A program made the translations under genes and the position numbers. DNA of 64,000 nt from Bathynomus jamesi. Taxonomy: Eukaryota; Arthropoda; Malacostraca; Isopoda; Cirolanidae. Where the stretch lies: contig JAJOZX010001574.1 in the NCBI GenBank assembly GCA_023014485.1, forward strand, positions 757,001 to 821,000, given 5' to 3'. Below are positions 50,191-62,556 of the stretch, in pieces; position 1 is the stretch's first letter, and every line of letters begins with the position of its first letter. Below the pieces are notes generated by a model that saw only the letters and a list, made by a program, of their open reading frames with translations, did no database searches and was not told the DNA's origin.

Positions 50191-52332
50191 GCATTATTTG
50201 AATTGAAATTCTGCTCTCCTAGTTTTCCTGCAAAATTCTTCGATGACCAAATTGTAAAAGTACTCTCGATTCTCCATAAGCTTCTTGAGGAAATTTTTTT
50301 CAATTGAAATTAAGGCAAGATTAGATAGCCTTTCTTCACTTTGGGAACTCCGTAAATAACTTTTAATTCTTTTAAGCGCAGAAATGATCGCTCAACACTT
50401 GCTGTCGATATTGGTATAGTTAGAATCAAATTCGTCAATTTATATATTTCCTTAAGACCTTTGTGCATTTCGCTTTCCAGTAGATATTTTAGGAGCTCAG
50501 CAACATTCTTTTTGGCAAAAGATTTGTGCGAATATAAAACACACAATTCAGAACGGAGACGAGGAAACTCAAAAAATGAATTGTAGCTTCTTTTCAAAGA
50601 TTCAAAGCTCTCTCTGGGAAAGTAACATCATAGAACTCAAATTTTTTGCAATCTAAAAGCTCAATGAATTCCAATTTTTCCATTGAACTGAAACGCTCTT
50701 TCATTGAAGAAGTATATTATCGAATTTTCATGAAATAGTTGACTATACTTCTCTTGTGGAGAAAGACTCTGTTTCCTTTTACATACAGGTTCACCACATC
50801 TTTCTGTTATCAAGTCCCACATATCAGCAAATTTTGTATCCCTCATTTGTTTGATTTTTTTCATAGTGCTTTCAACGGTGATTGAGCTATACACAATATC
50901 CATAGATTTTGTTTGCAGCACATTAAATAGATATTCAGTAAAAGGAAAAATTGAAGAAAATACTTCTAATAAAAAATTAAAATCGAAAGTATCGATACCA
51001 GCAAGCAATCCGCGTGCACTATTTTTTGTTTTTTCATCAAATTTCTTTGGGTTTTCAAGAATGCTTTTTAAAAGATCTATTAAATCTTCTTTATTTTCCT
51101 TAACTCTTTCAACTAGACGAGATGAATAGTTCCACCGCGTTGGAGCCAGTTTAGGGAAACGCTTTCCAACAACTTTGTCAAGCATTGAAGTTCGCTTAGT
51201 TGAACTGCTGAAAAATGATGACAAACTTCCTAATACTGAAAAAAAATTATTACATTCGGAAATTTCAGCGACAGCTTGGGATAAAACAAGGTTAAGTTTA
51301 TGGGCGTAGCAGTGAAGAAAAATAGCCTCTGGTACAGTTTCTCTAATCTTTGTTTGTACTCCATTAAGATCGCTCCCCATAACAGCAGCACCGTCGTAGG
51401 TTTGAGCAACTAATTTTTTCAAACAGCCCAGTTCACCTAGTTGCCTTATAGATAAATCAGAAATCGCTCCTGCACTTCTATCATTGCTGACGTCATTGAA
51501 TTTTATAAATCGTTCACAAATCTCTCCATGTTTATTAACATAACGAACAACAGTAGAGAGTTGAGAAAAACAGCTGACATCAGATGTTTCATCTAATAAA
51601 ATCGCCACATACATGCAGTCGATAAGCTCACGTTTTATTTGTTCTAACATAACTGCACTAATAGATTGAATTATGTCATTCTGAATAGCAGATGATGTTC
51701 CCTTAAAAACAGTCGCAGTTTTTAAATGGTTTTGAAGCTTTTCATCGAATTCTCCCATACAAAATACCAATTCAATATAGTTACCCCTATTGTCAGCGTT
51801 TTCTTCTTCATTGTGACCGCGAAATGCTAATTCTTGCATACCTAAAAAACATGTTATCCTAATCAAACGTTTCAAAATTTCTCGATTCTTATTAACTTCT
51901 TCGTTATGTCTGGAAATGGCAACTGATTTCTGCTTGTCGAGTATTAAATCAATTCTTTCTGACTTTCCAAATGTTTTAAGATCAACAAATGCATTTATGT
52001 GAGCAAGAGATTTTTCATGGCGAGAAATTGCAGTATGTAAATTGTTTAAATCGTCGTATCCACGACTAACAGAATTCCACACAGAGTTATCTCTTGAAAA
52101 TAGGAAACACGACCAACAGTACAATTTGTTATTGAAATATTTCCACATAACCAGGAACATCATCATACAGCTTAGGATTAAATTTCCTAGTGAAGCCTTT
52201 ATTTTCTTTGCTTAAATTCAAATGTGGAATCGGTCTGCCATTATTCAATATGCGCTTTTTCTCATCAAAAGAGAGTGAGTAAAATCTTCTAGTCTTCAAT
52301 TGATTAAACACATCGTCAGTCATTATGGGCAC
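50191..52332 (-). pseudogene. H4 hAT transposase, near full length
   Basis: The start codon at 52332 (MPIMTDDVFNQLKTRR) leads to a TTF/ZMYM-like N-terminal region (YCWSCFLFSR). The hAT RNase-H fold follows: LLDETSDVSC (first D), TYDGAAVMGSDLNG (second D), FLHCYAHKLNLVLS (C-x2-H) and APTRWNYSSRLV (RW). The C-terminal TIPISTASVERSF holds the E and dimerisation block, ending in IKSYLRSSQSEERLSNLAL and a basic tail at about 50191. Frameshifts near 52150, 50680 and 50360 disable it. The main stretch of 501 codons remains open. Confidence 0.88.
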
Positions 52333-52374
52333 TACAATGCTATAATTTATTTAACTGATTATCCAAAATAATTA

Positions 52375-53530
52375 AAGCACAAGTGATTAGTGGAGTGCCG
52401 CAAGGCACAGTACTAGGACCAATTCTATTCATTATAATGCTAAACAATATAAACTGTAACCTAGGAAGCTCTCTCCTGTCATTCGCAGATGATACCAGAA
52501 TACTAAGACCAATTACAGAAAAAGAAGACTGTGTAGAGCTACAAAAAGATCTACAAACTATATATGCATGGGCAGATGCAAACAATATGGCCTTCAATGA
52601 AGACAAATTTGAACTAATTAAGTATGGACCAAATAAATACCTGAACGAACAATTCAACTACACTGGACCCACAGGAAAAGATATTGCACAAACTGATCAT
52701 GTCAGGGATCTAGGGATTATATTATCTGAAGATGCAACATTCAACAGGCACATTGACAAAGTAACCTCATCATGCAAACAACTAATAGGATATATACTGA
52801 GGACATTCAGAACTAGGGACAGTATGACCATGCTTACCCTGTGGAAATCACTTGTCCTTCCACGCATTGACTACTGCTCTCAATTATGGTTTCCCCACAA
52901 ACAGAATGAATTGCAAAAAATTGAGGGCCTACAAAGAACCTTTACCTCGTACATTAAACAACCTGATGGGCAACAGGTGAGTAAAAACAAATTAAACTAT
53001 TGGGATAGGCTTAGAGGCCTCAACCTTTATTCCATAGAGAGAAGGTTTGAGAGATACATCCTAATCTACACCTGGAAAATTCTAGAAGGGCTTTTAGTTG
53101 CCCCCAATACTGAACCAATTGTGCCCACCTTAACAAGAACTGCAGAATGTGTAAAAAATATCACCTCCACCAAACAGTCTGAGAAGGATTCAAACCCTTC
53201 AATATAATAGTATCTCTAGGCAGGGTTCTCGCCTGTTTAACTCCTTGCCTCAGTACCTTAGAGATATAAGTGCAGTCCCAGTAGATACTTTTAAAAAACA
53301 CTTGGACATGTTTTTAGCCAACATACCCGACCAACCCACAGTGTCAGGGTATTCCTCTGCCAGACCAGCCCCCACAATTCAATAGGGGACCAAATCGTAT
53401 GGCAGGAGCGAGAGAAAAGAAGGGTGGCGACCCCGTCGTGGCCCCGCCTCAGGAGGCGCTGAGTGGACTTCGTGGGAGCAGCGCACCCTTGAGGCAGAAG
53501 CGCTTTAAGGTAAATTTAAGGTAAGGTAAA
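52375..53530 (+). mobile_element. LINE family A, copy A4
   Basis: A 5'-truncated copy nested in H4: ISGVPQGTVLGPILF, LLSFADDTRI (catalytic) and LWKSLVLPRIDYCSQLW in an open frame 52383-53207. It then runs out of frame through the family's C-terminal region to a 3' end with TAAGG-type repeats near 53508-53530. Less decayed than A1-A3. Confidence 0.88.
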
Positions 53531-54123
53531 CCGAACACAAGTGGATGCTTGCGGCGGTGGTACTGGAAAGAAGCCTTGTCAGAATTGCCAGATGTTACTT
53601 TTGGTGAATGCACCTATAAAACTGAATGCATGCCGTATTATTTTCATTAATTAAAAAAATCAGAACAAAGCTTTTTAATTATTTTTAGTAAAAATATTAA
53701 GTAAATTTTCTAAGCATATTTTAAAACATATTGCCTTTTGAATTTAGCTATGAGGCTCAAAAAAAATATCTTATGGATAGTGAGAAGTCTCCTTAAAAAA
53801 TTGCCCAAAACAAGGCGGTGTAAACAAAATCATGTCTTATTTCACTAGACAATTAAGAACATTTTCTGTACCCAGACTGAATTAGTGAATGCGTTAGCTA
53901 CAAGTATTTCGATCTGTGTACAGAAAAATGTTCTTAATTGCCTAATGAAATAAGACATAATTTTGCTTACGCCCAATAGCCAGTACATGCGTGATTGAAG
54001 CCTTAGACTATTTTTAGTTTCTGAAAATTATTTTTGTCAATTATAATCCTTACTTAGATCTGAAAAGAGAACATATTTAACACATGCATTGCATGCGTTG
54101 CATTCATTAAGAAATCGCCACTG

Positions 54124-54351
54124 ATATATATATAAATAATAATTTTATTTTCACAGTTAACTAGAAATAATATTCTGTGAATTTTCAAGTTTATTTAAGA
54201 AGAAAAAAATATATAGTAAATGATCACTTTTTGTGTGGGTAAATCTCAATTCAAAAAGAAAACTTACCACGTAAAATCTAAACATATAATCATATTTGTA
54301 GAAAAAATATATATATAATAAGCGAATGATTAACTCGTGCTCACACACAAA

Positions 54352-54399
<48 letters not shown>

Positions 54400-54630
54400 A
54401 TAATTTTATTTTCACAGTTAACTAGAAATAATCAGCGAATTTTTACGTAAAATTTAACCGTATTTACTACAATTGAATTTTATCTCCAGAAATTTTAATT
54501 AACTTTCGTCAGCGGTTTCAACAAACAAAATTAGAAAATTTTTATTAAAACAATGCTTAATAATTATTACTTTCTCTATTTCAAATCACATGTACATTGA
54601 ACTTCTTAGAATTCTCTACTATATATATAC

Positions 54631-54692
<62 letters not shown>

Positions 54693-54867
54693 CCTACATA
54701 TTTTTATTAACTGGAAATGCGTTTTAATTTCACGCACAAACTTCTTAAACTTTACTGTTAGATAAAGCACCGTTACTTCAATACGAAACATAGTATTATG
54801 AAAAGCAATCTTTTTCGTTAACAAAATTCAAGTTAGATAGAGAAGAAATCATTAGGACAAATTGAAC

Positions 54868-54928
<61 letters not shown>

Positions 54929-55044
54929 TAAAAAGAGAAGTATAAGCACCAAATTTTATTTTCTACCTTCGTCCATTGTTCGCACAGGTGTGACCTGATA
55001 CGCCGGGGGGAAATATATATATATATATATATAATATACATATA
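54124..55044. other. repeat-rich spacer with TA and CA tracts
   Basis: TTTTATTTTCACAGTTAACT occurs twice (54141, 54403). Segment 54285-54395 resembles the left flank of H4 (49810-49912), including its CA then TA tracts. 54483-54560 resembles 63709-63785. TA tracts lie at 54632-54690 and 54871-54926. Confidence 0.65.
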
Positions 55045-56438
55045 CTGGGTGATCCAGATAAATGGGACCCCAAAAAAAGCCAAATATTCTTAATATTTAA
55101 TTCCTTTCATAAAAACTATATATCATTCGAAAGAGTAGAGTTACAAGTTTATTATGAAATATTTATTTTTTAAAAATGACTCCTTTCAAATGTGCTCCAT
55201 TAGTTGCCAAGCATTCCAGTGTTCTCGCTTGTAAGTTCTGCATCACTTTTGCAAGAGTGTGCGGTGGTATGGCCTGTATCTCATTTGTGATGGCGGCCTT
55301 CAATTCTTGCAAGGTCGTTGGGTTATTTCTGTAGACCCTACTCTTTAAATATCCCCAGAGATAATAATCTAATGGAGAAAAATCCGGAGACCTTGCGGGC
55401 CATTCAACGTCTCCAAATCTTGAGATTAACTCGCCTGGAAACGTTTGACGCAAAACTGCCATGCAGTTCCTCGTGGTATGGCAGGTAGCTCCGTCTTGTT
55501 GGAACCAGTGGTTTTCTAGACAAAGATCTCTTAATTTAGGAATAAGGAAATCGGTCAACATTTTTTCGTAGCGATCACCATTTACAGTGACCGTGTTTCC
55601 GGTGGAATCCTCGAAAAAGTACGGCCCTATGATTTGAGATGCAGTAAGACCACACCAAACAGTTACACGCTGACTATGCAACGGGACTTCGGTAATATTC
55701 AATGGATTTTCTGTTGCCCAGAAACGACAATTTTGTTTGTTTGCAGTTCCATTCAAGTGAAAATGGGCTTCGTCTGACATAATCAAAGTGCTAGAAAATT
55801 GGTGGTGTCATTTACCTTCTGTTGGATCCATTGACAGAATTGTCGTCTTCGTGCGAAATCTCCATCGTTTAGTTGTCGCACTGTTTGAATTTTATATGGA
55901 AAGAGCATTAAATTTTGCTTGAATATACGGTGTGTTGTTCCATATCCAACTCCTAACAGCTGAGAAGCACGTCTGATGCTTATGTTAGGATTATCCTGTA
56001 CAATTTCATGAGTTCTGTTAATGATCTCGTCTATCCTTGCTGTGCGCACTCTTCCAGTTGGTTTTTTTTTCCAATGCTGCCAGTTAGGGAAAATTTCTGA
56101 CACACCGTCGGATTACTTTCTTAGAAGGTGATTTTGACATCTGAAAATTTGTCTTGAAAGATCTTTGAGCTGAAACTACACTTCTTCCATGCTCATAATA
56201 TTGCTCAGTTATGAAACGCAGCTGTTCCACAGTCCATGCAGTCATCTGAAGGGTTAGTTTTAACTAACACTTTTATTTTGTTTTGTATCTTATCTTGTCT
56301 TGTATTGTCAAAACCTATACAATCCTGTACAAACTTGTAACTATCCTCTTTCGAATGATGCGTATGATTTTATAAAAGGACTTATACTTTAAGAGTTACA
56401 GGGGTTTCTTTTGGGTCCCATTTCTCTGGATCACCCTT
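55045..56438 (-). mobile_element. mariner-like (DD41D-type) element
   Basis: A 1,394-bp element. Inverted ends share GGGTGATCCAG and AAATGGGACCC words, with TA on both outer sides (55043-55044, 56439-56440). It holds one transposase gene with frameshifts. Confidence 0.85.
55163..56250 (-). pseudogene. mariner-like transposase, frameshifted
   Basis: On the minus strand it starts MTAWTVEQLRFITE at about 56245. The DNA-binding region continues through two frame changes near 56090-56050 (TGRVRTARIDEII, SIRRASQLLGVGYGTTHRIF). Another break near 55785 precedes IMSDEAHFHLNG (first D), WFQQDGATCHT (second D) and ARSPDFSPLDYYLWG (third D). I count 41 residues between the last two, a DD41D signature. 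It ends at GAHLKGVIFKK. This transposase type is common in arthropod genomes. Confidence 0.85.
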
Positions 56439-56639
56439 TATATATAAAAGCAGAAAACTATCTTTAAATGCAAACAAATGGTGCGTACTGAAAGGAACCC
56501 TTCTTTCTACCTGGACACCTAGAGAAAATATTTCGTTTTTCCTCTTTGAGTCTTACCATAAAAAGACCAATAAAATTTGTAATTAAACTAACATCCCCTT
56601 ATCTACCTAAAAAGAAAACACTATATATATGTATAAAAT

Positions 56640-59104
56640 TAGGGTTATGACATTTTTATAACCTCATGTTCCTGTATCATAAATCGATGAACTTTTGCCC
56701 CCTGACAATGAAAATAACAGTTTTTTCGATATATTTTGAAAGAACTTCCCCAAAATAAAAAAAGAAAAAATTAATAAAATAATAAATAGAAATTTGCATG
56801 TTTATTTCACAATTATTATACATAAACATATATTATATTATAGAACATTATACCTATACAATACATATTAATTATACAAATACAATATTATACATTTACT
56901 CTATTATTGTTTTAACTGTTTTACTTATTGCTTAAAATAAACCTGTGATTAAGGTTGTCTTTATTTTTACAGTTTACGTAAAGTTCTTGCATCACCTTAA
57001 TGGCACGTTCCGCACATTGGTTGCTCCTTGGTATAGCTATTGCAGATGGGTCTCTGTTCCAGTGATTTTCCAGAGTATTTAATGCTTTTCGGTATTGTTG
57101 CAAGATATTGGACAATTTATGATAATCATCTTCTTATACATCTGATTGCTGAACCAATAGTCTGCCCAGTCGTAGGAAATAAATCTGCAAATCTTATGCA
57201 GAGATTCTCTTCGTGTTGGTAGAAGTATATAGGTTAGGATTGCTAATATTGCTCTTGAATTCCATCTGGCGTTGCTGATGTTTGGTATTTTTCGAAAATG
57301 TACCTTTGGAAATCTGCCATTTTCTTCAAGAAACAGAAAAACACGTGTTAGATGAAACAGAAACTTCATGTCATCACGCCATCCTGAACTTTCACAAATC
57401 TCTTCCTCGCCATTTTCAAAATTTGCTTTAAGTTCGTCATATTTCTTCATGATGTCTGAAACAAAAGGGTAATCAATGTTTGGTGATGTTTTATTACCTC
57501 CAAGTTCGTCATCCATCACCACACGAAGTATTCGGTCCAGTACGTGATGCTGGCAGCCAATGAATTGTGGCTTATCAAGCCCCTTTTCTGCAAACAATCT
57601 TTGTAGTCTGACTATAACTCCATTCAATTTTCCTGTATTGACACTTGTTGTATCTGCTACCATCATTTTTATGCTGCTCTATAAGTTATGCTCATCCAGA
57701 AGAGCCCGTATTCCATCAGAGATAGTTTCAGCTTTGCCATTTGCCAAACACAACACACCTAACTTGACTTCTCTGTTTTCATTTTTCAGAACAACCACCT
57801 GATATTCCTTAGCATCAATATGTTTACCATCAAAATGCAATGACCAATCTTCTAGCTGCATCGTTTCTTTCATTTCTTCTTTCAGTCGAACTGCTTCTCT
57901 GAACGTTGATTTGTAAATACCTGATTGAGATGGTGTTGGTATATTGATTCCTTCATTTGACAGCTGTTTGCAGACTTTTGCAGCTTTGCTTGTTGATAAT
58001 TTTGAAGATATTACTAAATTGGTTGCAATTGCAGTTTTGCTATAATGTCTACGCATTGGCTTTCTTGCGGAAGATTCACAGTCATCTTCATGGTCACTAG
58101 GTTCTGTTTCACTCGTTATTGCATCACTATCTAACACATCGATGGACTCGATGGCAGAAGAATTGGACGCCACGCAAGTACTGGAGGTTTTCCTTATTCG
58201 TTTTGATGGATGGATAGTTTCTTTGCCTGCTAGTTTCTCAGTCACATATCCCACTTCACCTTTGTTCTCCTTTTGCAGATCGTAAAACTTTTGTCCTCAC
58301 TGCATAGCCATTGTCCATCTAATTTTGTGATATCAAATAGTTCATCCAGTATTGAATACTTGCCACGCCGTACACATTCATCATATGTCTTCAAGACTTT
58401 CTCGATCTTGCTTTGAACAACTTGATTAGATACATGTGGGAAATTAAATTTATCCCATAATTGAATGACTTCATTACAAATCACCTTTGCCCGGTCTTTT
58501 CTACTTTTTACATTGTTGCCTAGAAACAGGTATCTTCCAGCAATATGTATTTGGAGAGGCAAGCGGCTTCGTTCGAAAAGAGGTGACATTTCTGATGAGA
58601 CGTTTCTTCTTTTGTGAGAGTTCTGAAACTGCACCAGATTCTTCGTCCAAGTTTCTTTGCCCTTTTCGCATTCAATAGCACTTCTCTTATGCGACATTGT
58701 AAGATAGATAACCTGAGATAAATAAATTCACTTGGAACAAGTACTTTCCGTTAATGATAAATTGTACGTGATATGTGTTCTGTTCACCAGCACTGTCTGA
58801 GGAGCGAATGCGCGAGACCCTCATCCGGCAACACTTATATAGAGGCCAGAGAGGGCGTGGCTTAAGGCAGACACGTGTATTTCTGGAATATTCCGGAATA
58901 TTCAAGAAAATACTAGGTAACCAATCTAGAATGGTGCAATGCAGCTGTCTCGAATATACTAATATACTATATTTGCTTTCGGGGTGACATTTGTTTTTAA
59001 TTCTGAAGAATTAGGCCCTTTTTTATTGTTTTCAAGCAAAAGTTCATCGATTGATGATACAGGAAACAATATTTATGACAAAAAATTAAAAAGTCATAAC
59101 CCTA
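56640..59104 (-). mobile_element. TAGG-type DNA transposon T4
   Basis: A 2,465-bp element. Inverted ends start TAGGGTTATGAC and share CCTGTATCAT and AATCGATGAACTTTTGC within the first 85 bp. Flanking octamers (TATAAAAT, AATTGTAT) do not match, so any target duplication has decayed or the boundary is off slightly. It carries the longest transposase gene of the four related copies. Confidence 0.82.
56921..58697 (-). pseudogene. T4 transposase, near complete
   Basis: About 590 codons on the minus strand from MSHKRSAIECEKG at 58697. N-terminal domain: VIQLWDKFNFP and LDELFDITKLDGQWL. A 1-nt frameshift near 58280 precedes KFYDLQKENKGEVG (DQR counterpart) and an acidic linker. DWSLHFDGKHIDA holds the first D. 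An in-frame TAG near 57677-57679 is followed by MMVADTTSVNTGKLNGV (second D), FIGCQHHVLDRILR (C-x2-H) and ISNARWNSRAI (ARW). A frameshift near 57105 precedes RSNQCAERAIKVMQEL (E motif) and the stop near 56921. Three lesions only, so this copy best shows the protein plan. Confidence 0.8.
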
Positions 59105-59206
59105 AATTGTATATATAGTATAAGGAAAAAACTAAGTTACAAATTAATAGCATAGAATAGCTTTATTCTTAATTTTTACAACGTAAAAAAGTCTAACATA
59201 GCTTTT

Positions 59207-59242
<36 letters not shown>

Positions 59243-59922
59243 TTTTGTGTCTACTCTCGCAGGGATAGAAGGCGGACGGGGAAAAACGTCGTCGTGTACC
59301 GTTACATTGAATACAAGCTTATAATCATGCCTTTCCAATCGGGGACTTTTTCTTAACGTCCCAAACTACTCTAGCGATGTACAAACACTAATACCGTCCT
59401 TTCTTGCCTCAGAGCAAACTACAAACATCTCGTGTTACAGTTTCTTTTCCTTTCAGTACTTAATTTGTTTATAATTAAGTAATGTTCCCCAGAGAATGAC
59501 TTTTGCCGCAAACATTTGTGCCTATAATTTCTTAGCCTTATTTAACGTGCGCGTGCGCACACAAACACGCATTTGGTTACTCTACAAAACAGCGACATCT
59601 TCACGCATTTTCGCATTCACTTCTATATCGCGACATTTAAAAAAGCCAATAAGTTTAACCAAACATTGGCTAACCTAAACTAACCTTAATTGTAATCCGT
59701 TTTTCGTTATAAAAGATAACATTTATAAAGATAAACCGCAGCGACACTGCAGATGTCGAGATATACACGTTCCTGTCGCGATCAGTTGTTATTATTATTA
59801 TCATCATCACCATCATTATTATTAGTGGTAGTATTACGCTCAGGTGAATTAGGAAAATGGTTTCCTTAAACAAATTTATTCAAATGAATAATTAATTATA
59901 AAAGAGTGTGCAGGTGTGTATA

Positions 59923-59972
<50 letters not shown>

Positions 59973-60380
59973 GAGTACATATTACGTTAATCTTATATGT
60001 ACTTAGTAATGATGCTACAAGTACCCTGAATGAGTGTTTTGTAAAAACCAGCGAAACCTTTGTTCACCCTATGATTTAATAATTTAATTTATGTGGCAAA
60101 CTCATCGACGCATATATAGATAGATAGATAGATAGATACGACTGCATGTTCACTTGACAGATGATTCGCTGCATCCCATTATATTGGGCAGATGTCTTGA
60201 GATATTGTGCAAAGAGGCGATTCGTTCAGCCCACAAAACGGACGGAAAACTTGCCAGGAACTCGAATATAACAGCATACGATTAACCCCTCCCCCTCCCC
60301 CACCCCTCCCACCAACCTCTCAAAATCCTTCTGGACGTATATATATAATATTATATAATATTATATATATATATATATAT
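59105..60380. other. intergenic, simple repeats only
   Basis: (TAA)n at 59211-59242, ATT-rich tract near 59785-59823, (TA)n at 59926-59961, (GATA)n near 60117-60137, and TA-rich 60338-60380. No coding recognised. Confidence 0.6.
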
Positions 60381-60645
60381 CGTAAAGAACGACGCTTGTA
60401 TAGGAGATATTCCGCGCAAGACGAGAAAGAGAAAACAACAAATGAAAAAATGAAGTACCACCTGGGAATCGAACCCGGGATCTTCCGATTGCCGGTCAGA
60501 CGCGATAACCAGTAGTGGTTATCGCGTCTGACCGGCAATCGGAAGATCCCGGGTTCGATTCCCAGGTGGTACTTCATTTTTCATTTGTTGTTTTCTCTTT
60601 CTCGTCTTGCGCGGAATATCTCCTATACAAGCGTCGTTCTTTACG
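60381..60645. repeat. palindrome of two tRNA-derived SINE copies
   Basis: Arms of about 131 bp (60381-60511, 60515-60645) are identical apart from one A in a run, around a 3-4-nt centre. Each arm carries GTGGTTATCGCGTCTGACC (A-box-like) and the B box GGGTTCGATTCCCAGG. Outside the tRNA-like part lies a shared tail ending CTTTACG. Confidence 0.9.
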
Positions 60646-60678
60646 TTATTTATACTGCGTGTTCTTTGCAGTTGAATG

Positions 60679-60701
60679 TATATATATATATATATATATA
60701 T
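60679..60701. repeat. (TA)n microsatellite
   Basis: Short TA tract downstream of the palindrome. Confidence 0.85.
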
Positions 60702-60904
60702 ACAGATGAATTTTATCTCATTTTTTAATAACAAAAACACATTTTTTTTAAACAACTGTCTTTAGTTCACGCACAGTTTAAAACAGGATGACGTTTTTAT
60801 AGCAATACTACATGAGGCGATGCTGGGGTGACGGATGTCAAGTTTTCCCTAATGAAGCAAATCACCCATATATATTTTTTGGTTTCTCTAATTTGTGCCC
60901 ATAT

Positions 60905-61240
60905 ATATATGAAAATGAAAATGAAATGAAAACGCTTATTGGCAGACTATAGTCCATATGACAAATATTGTTAACACAATGACAAACATTATTAATACAA
61001 TGACAGTTCATATACTAGGGCTAGAAATATATACAAGTGCTTAGAAATAATACTGCACTGTCGAAGTTAAATGGAGCTACAGACAGACGTTTTCGTACAA
61101 AGAAGTCCATAGCTTAGAGGATAAATGGCAGGGGCCATGGCTAGCTTGGATGAACGGGCTGGTTGATTTTTAAATCGGGAGTCAAACCCCCGACCTGAGT
61201 GTCTCGTCTTCACTTCGCTTAGAGGGAAATGGTAGTACAC
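60905..61240 (-). repeat. SINE-like repeat with B box
   Basis: The minus strand carries GGGGGTTTGACTCCCG, a fair B box, near 61165-61190. The far end holds TTGGCAGACTATAGTCCATA, shared with 48424-48450. No clear A box. Confidence 0.5.
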
Positions 61241-61383
61241 ACTCATACAGAAAAAAAATCACTCAACCATCTATAAATAGAAATATTATCTATTTTATCA
61301 GTTCACTCAAAAGAAGCTTCGAAGACCATATAACTTCTATCTAAAGTTAAGCTAGATTAACTTATTATGTATAGTTTACGAGA

Positions 61384-61450
61384 CTATTCACACTCTTCAA
61401 AAATTTACTGGAACATTCTTCCTCAATCCATCTTTCCTCCTGTCCATGAC
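61384..61450 (+). mobile_element. Jockey-like LINE 3' scrap
   Basis: TGGAACATTCTTCCTCAATC and the next 30 bases match the 3' ends of C3 and C4. Confidence 0.6.
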
Positions 61451-61469
61451 CTTCTTTAGGGGGAATTTC

Positions 61470-62520
61470 ACACTTAAACACATGAAATGAATGAATGATG
61501 CAAACCACAAGGGAAAAGAAGAATGCAGAGGATAACAGTAAGGAGCAATGATATAATGCAAAAAAAATAGATTAGTATTAGAAAACAAGACAAGGGAAAT
61601 AGAGCAGTTAAAGGAGGAGGAAATTTACAGGTATGAAAATTATCATAATAACTAAGGATATAGAAGTGGAGATAAAAAATGGAATGGAAACTATAATTAT
61701 GGACAATACAAACAAAATAGAGGAGGGTATGTCATGTCTAGGAATAGCAATTGGGGTGAAACGAGCTCACAAGAAGTAGGAAAAAGAATGGATTTTTAGA
61801 ACAATTGCTGTACCAATAATTAAGCAAAATGGAGGGAGCTATAGAAAGAAAGGATGTATACCAACAAACTCAAGAGGACATTCAACCAAGTTATTGGAAT
61901 CAGACGACGGGGGGACAAAAGGGGGACAAGAAGAAATGAGAAGTCAAGGGGCCAGAAAGGGACCTTATGTGATTGCACAGATACCAGGAGTAACAGCATA
62001 ACCAATGCAACGCTGACTGCAGGAAGTGGGACCAATGTAAATTGGAGAAAAGGAAAAATAACGACAAAGAATACAATAAAAACTCGGAGTATTATAATTC
62101 GTAATTCGTAATAAGTTTAAAATGTTCTCAATTTACCATCAATATAAGGGGGATTAAATAAAAAAAATTGCATCACTACAAGAAATCATTGATGGCTAAA
62201 AACCAAAAGGAGTATGTATAACAGAATCATACACAAAAGAAAATGAAAAAGTACAATTGAAAGGATATAAATATTTTATACTAGAAAGTGAGGGAGGTAA
62301 AGGAGGAATTGTAGTATTTGTGAAAGGGGACATATTAAATTTCCGTTGTGAGGTAGAAAGAATTCATGACTCAAGTGAACAAATGTGGATATTAATTAGC
62401 AACGGAAGAAACAAAATCAGAATTCGAGTCATATATGGACAACAACAATCGAGAAACAGTATTGAAATATTCATTTTAAATAGAGTCCTCAAAGTTAATA
62501 TATCTCAGGTATCTTTCTAA
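61470..62520 (+). mobile_element. LINE fragment: N/G/Y-rich ORF1-like part and endonuclease
   Basis: The first half reads, with frame breaks, as a hydrophilic NWNGNYNYGQYKQNRGG-type segment. From 62125 an endonuclease N-terminal region appears: FTINIRGIK, CITESYTKENEKV, then an open frame 62257-62520 with GGKGGIVVFVKGD and RIRVIYGQQQS. It ends at a (TA)n tract. The clade is uncertain. Confidence 0.55.
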
Positions 62521-62556
62521 TAAACCGCACGCTGCTTAATATATATATATATATAT

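Larger units (their letters stand above)
49913..54123 (-). mobile_element. hAT element H4 (ZMYM1-like)
   Basis: CAGTGGCGA at 49913 and TCGCCACTG ending at 54123 are matching hAT-type ends. Both are flanked by ATATATAT, a possible 8-bp duplication, though the flanks are a TA tract so it is not diagnostic. The transposase fills 50191-52332, and LINE A4 is inserted upstream of it at 52375-53530. Confidence 0.82.

Noticed and set aside
56632..59112. An 8-bp duplication around T4
   Set aside because: TATAAAAT and AATTGTAT do not match; I report the inverted ends only.
60381..60645. Two functional tRNA genes in inverted orientation
   Set aside because: A and B boxes are present, but no complete cloverleaf with a paired acceptor could be drawn, and the tails are shared SINE-like sequence.
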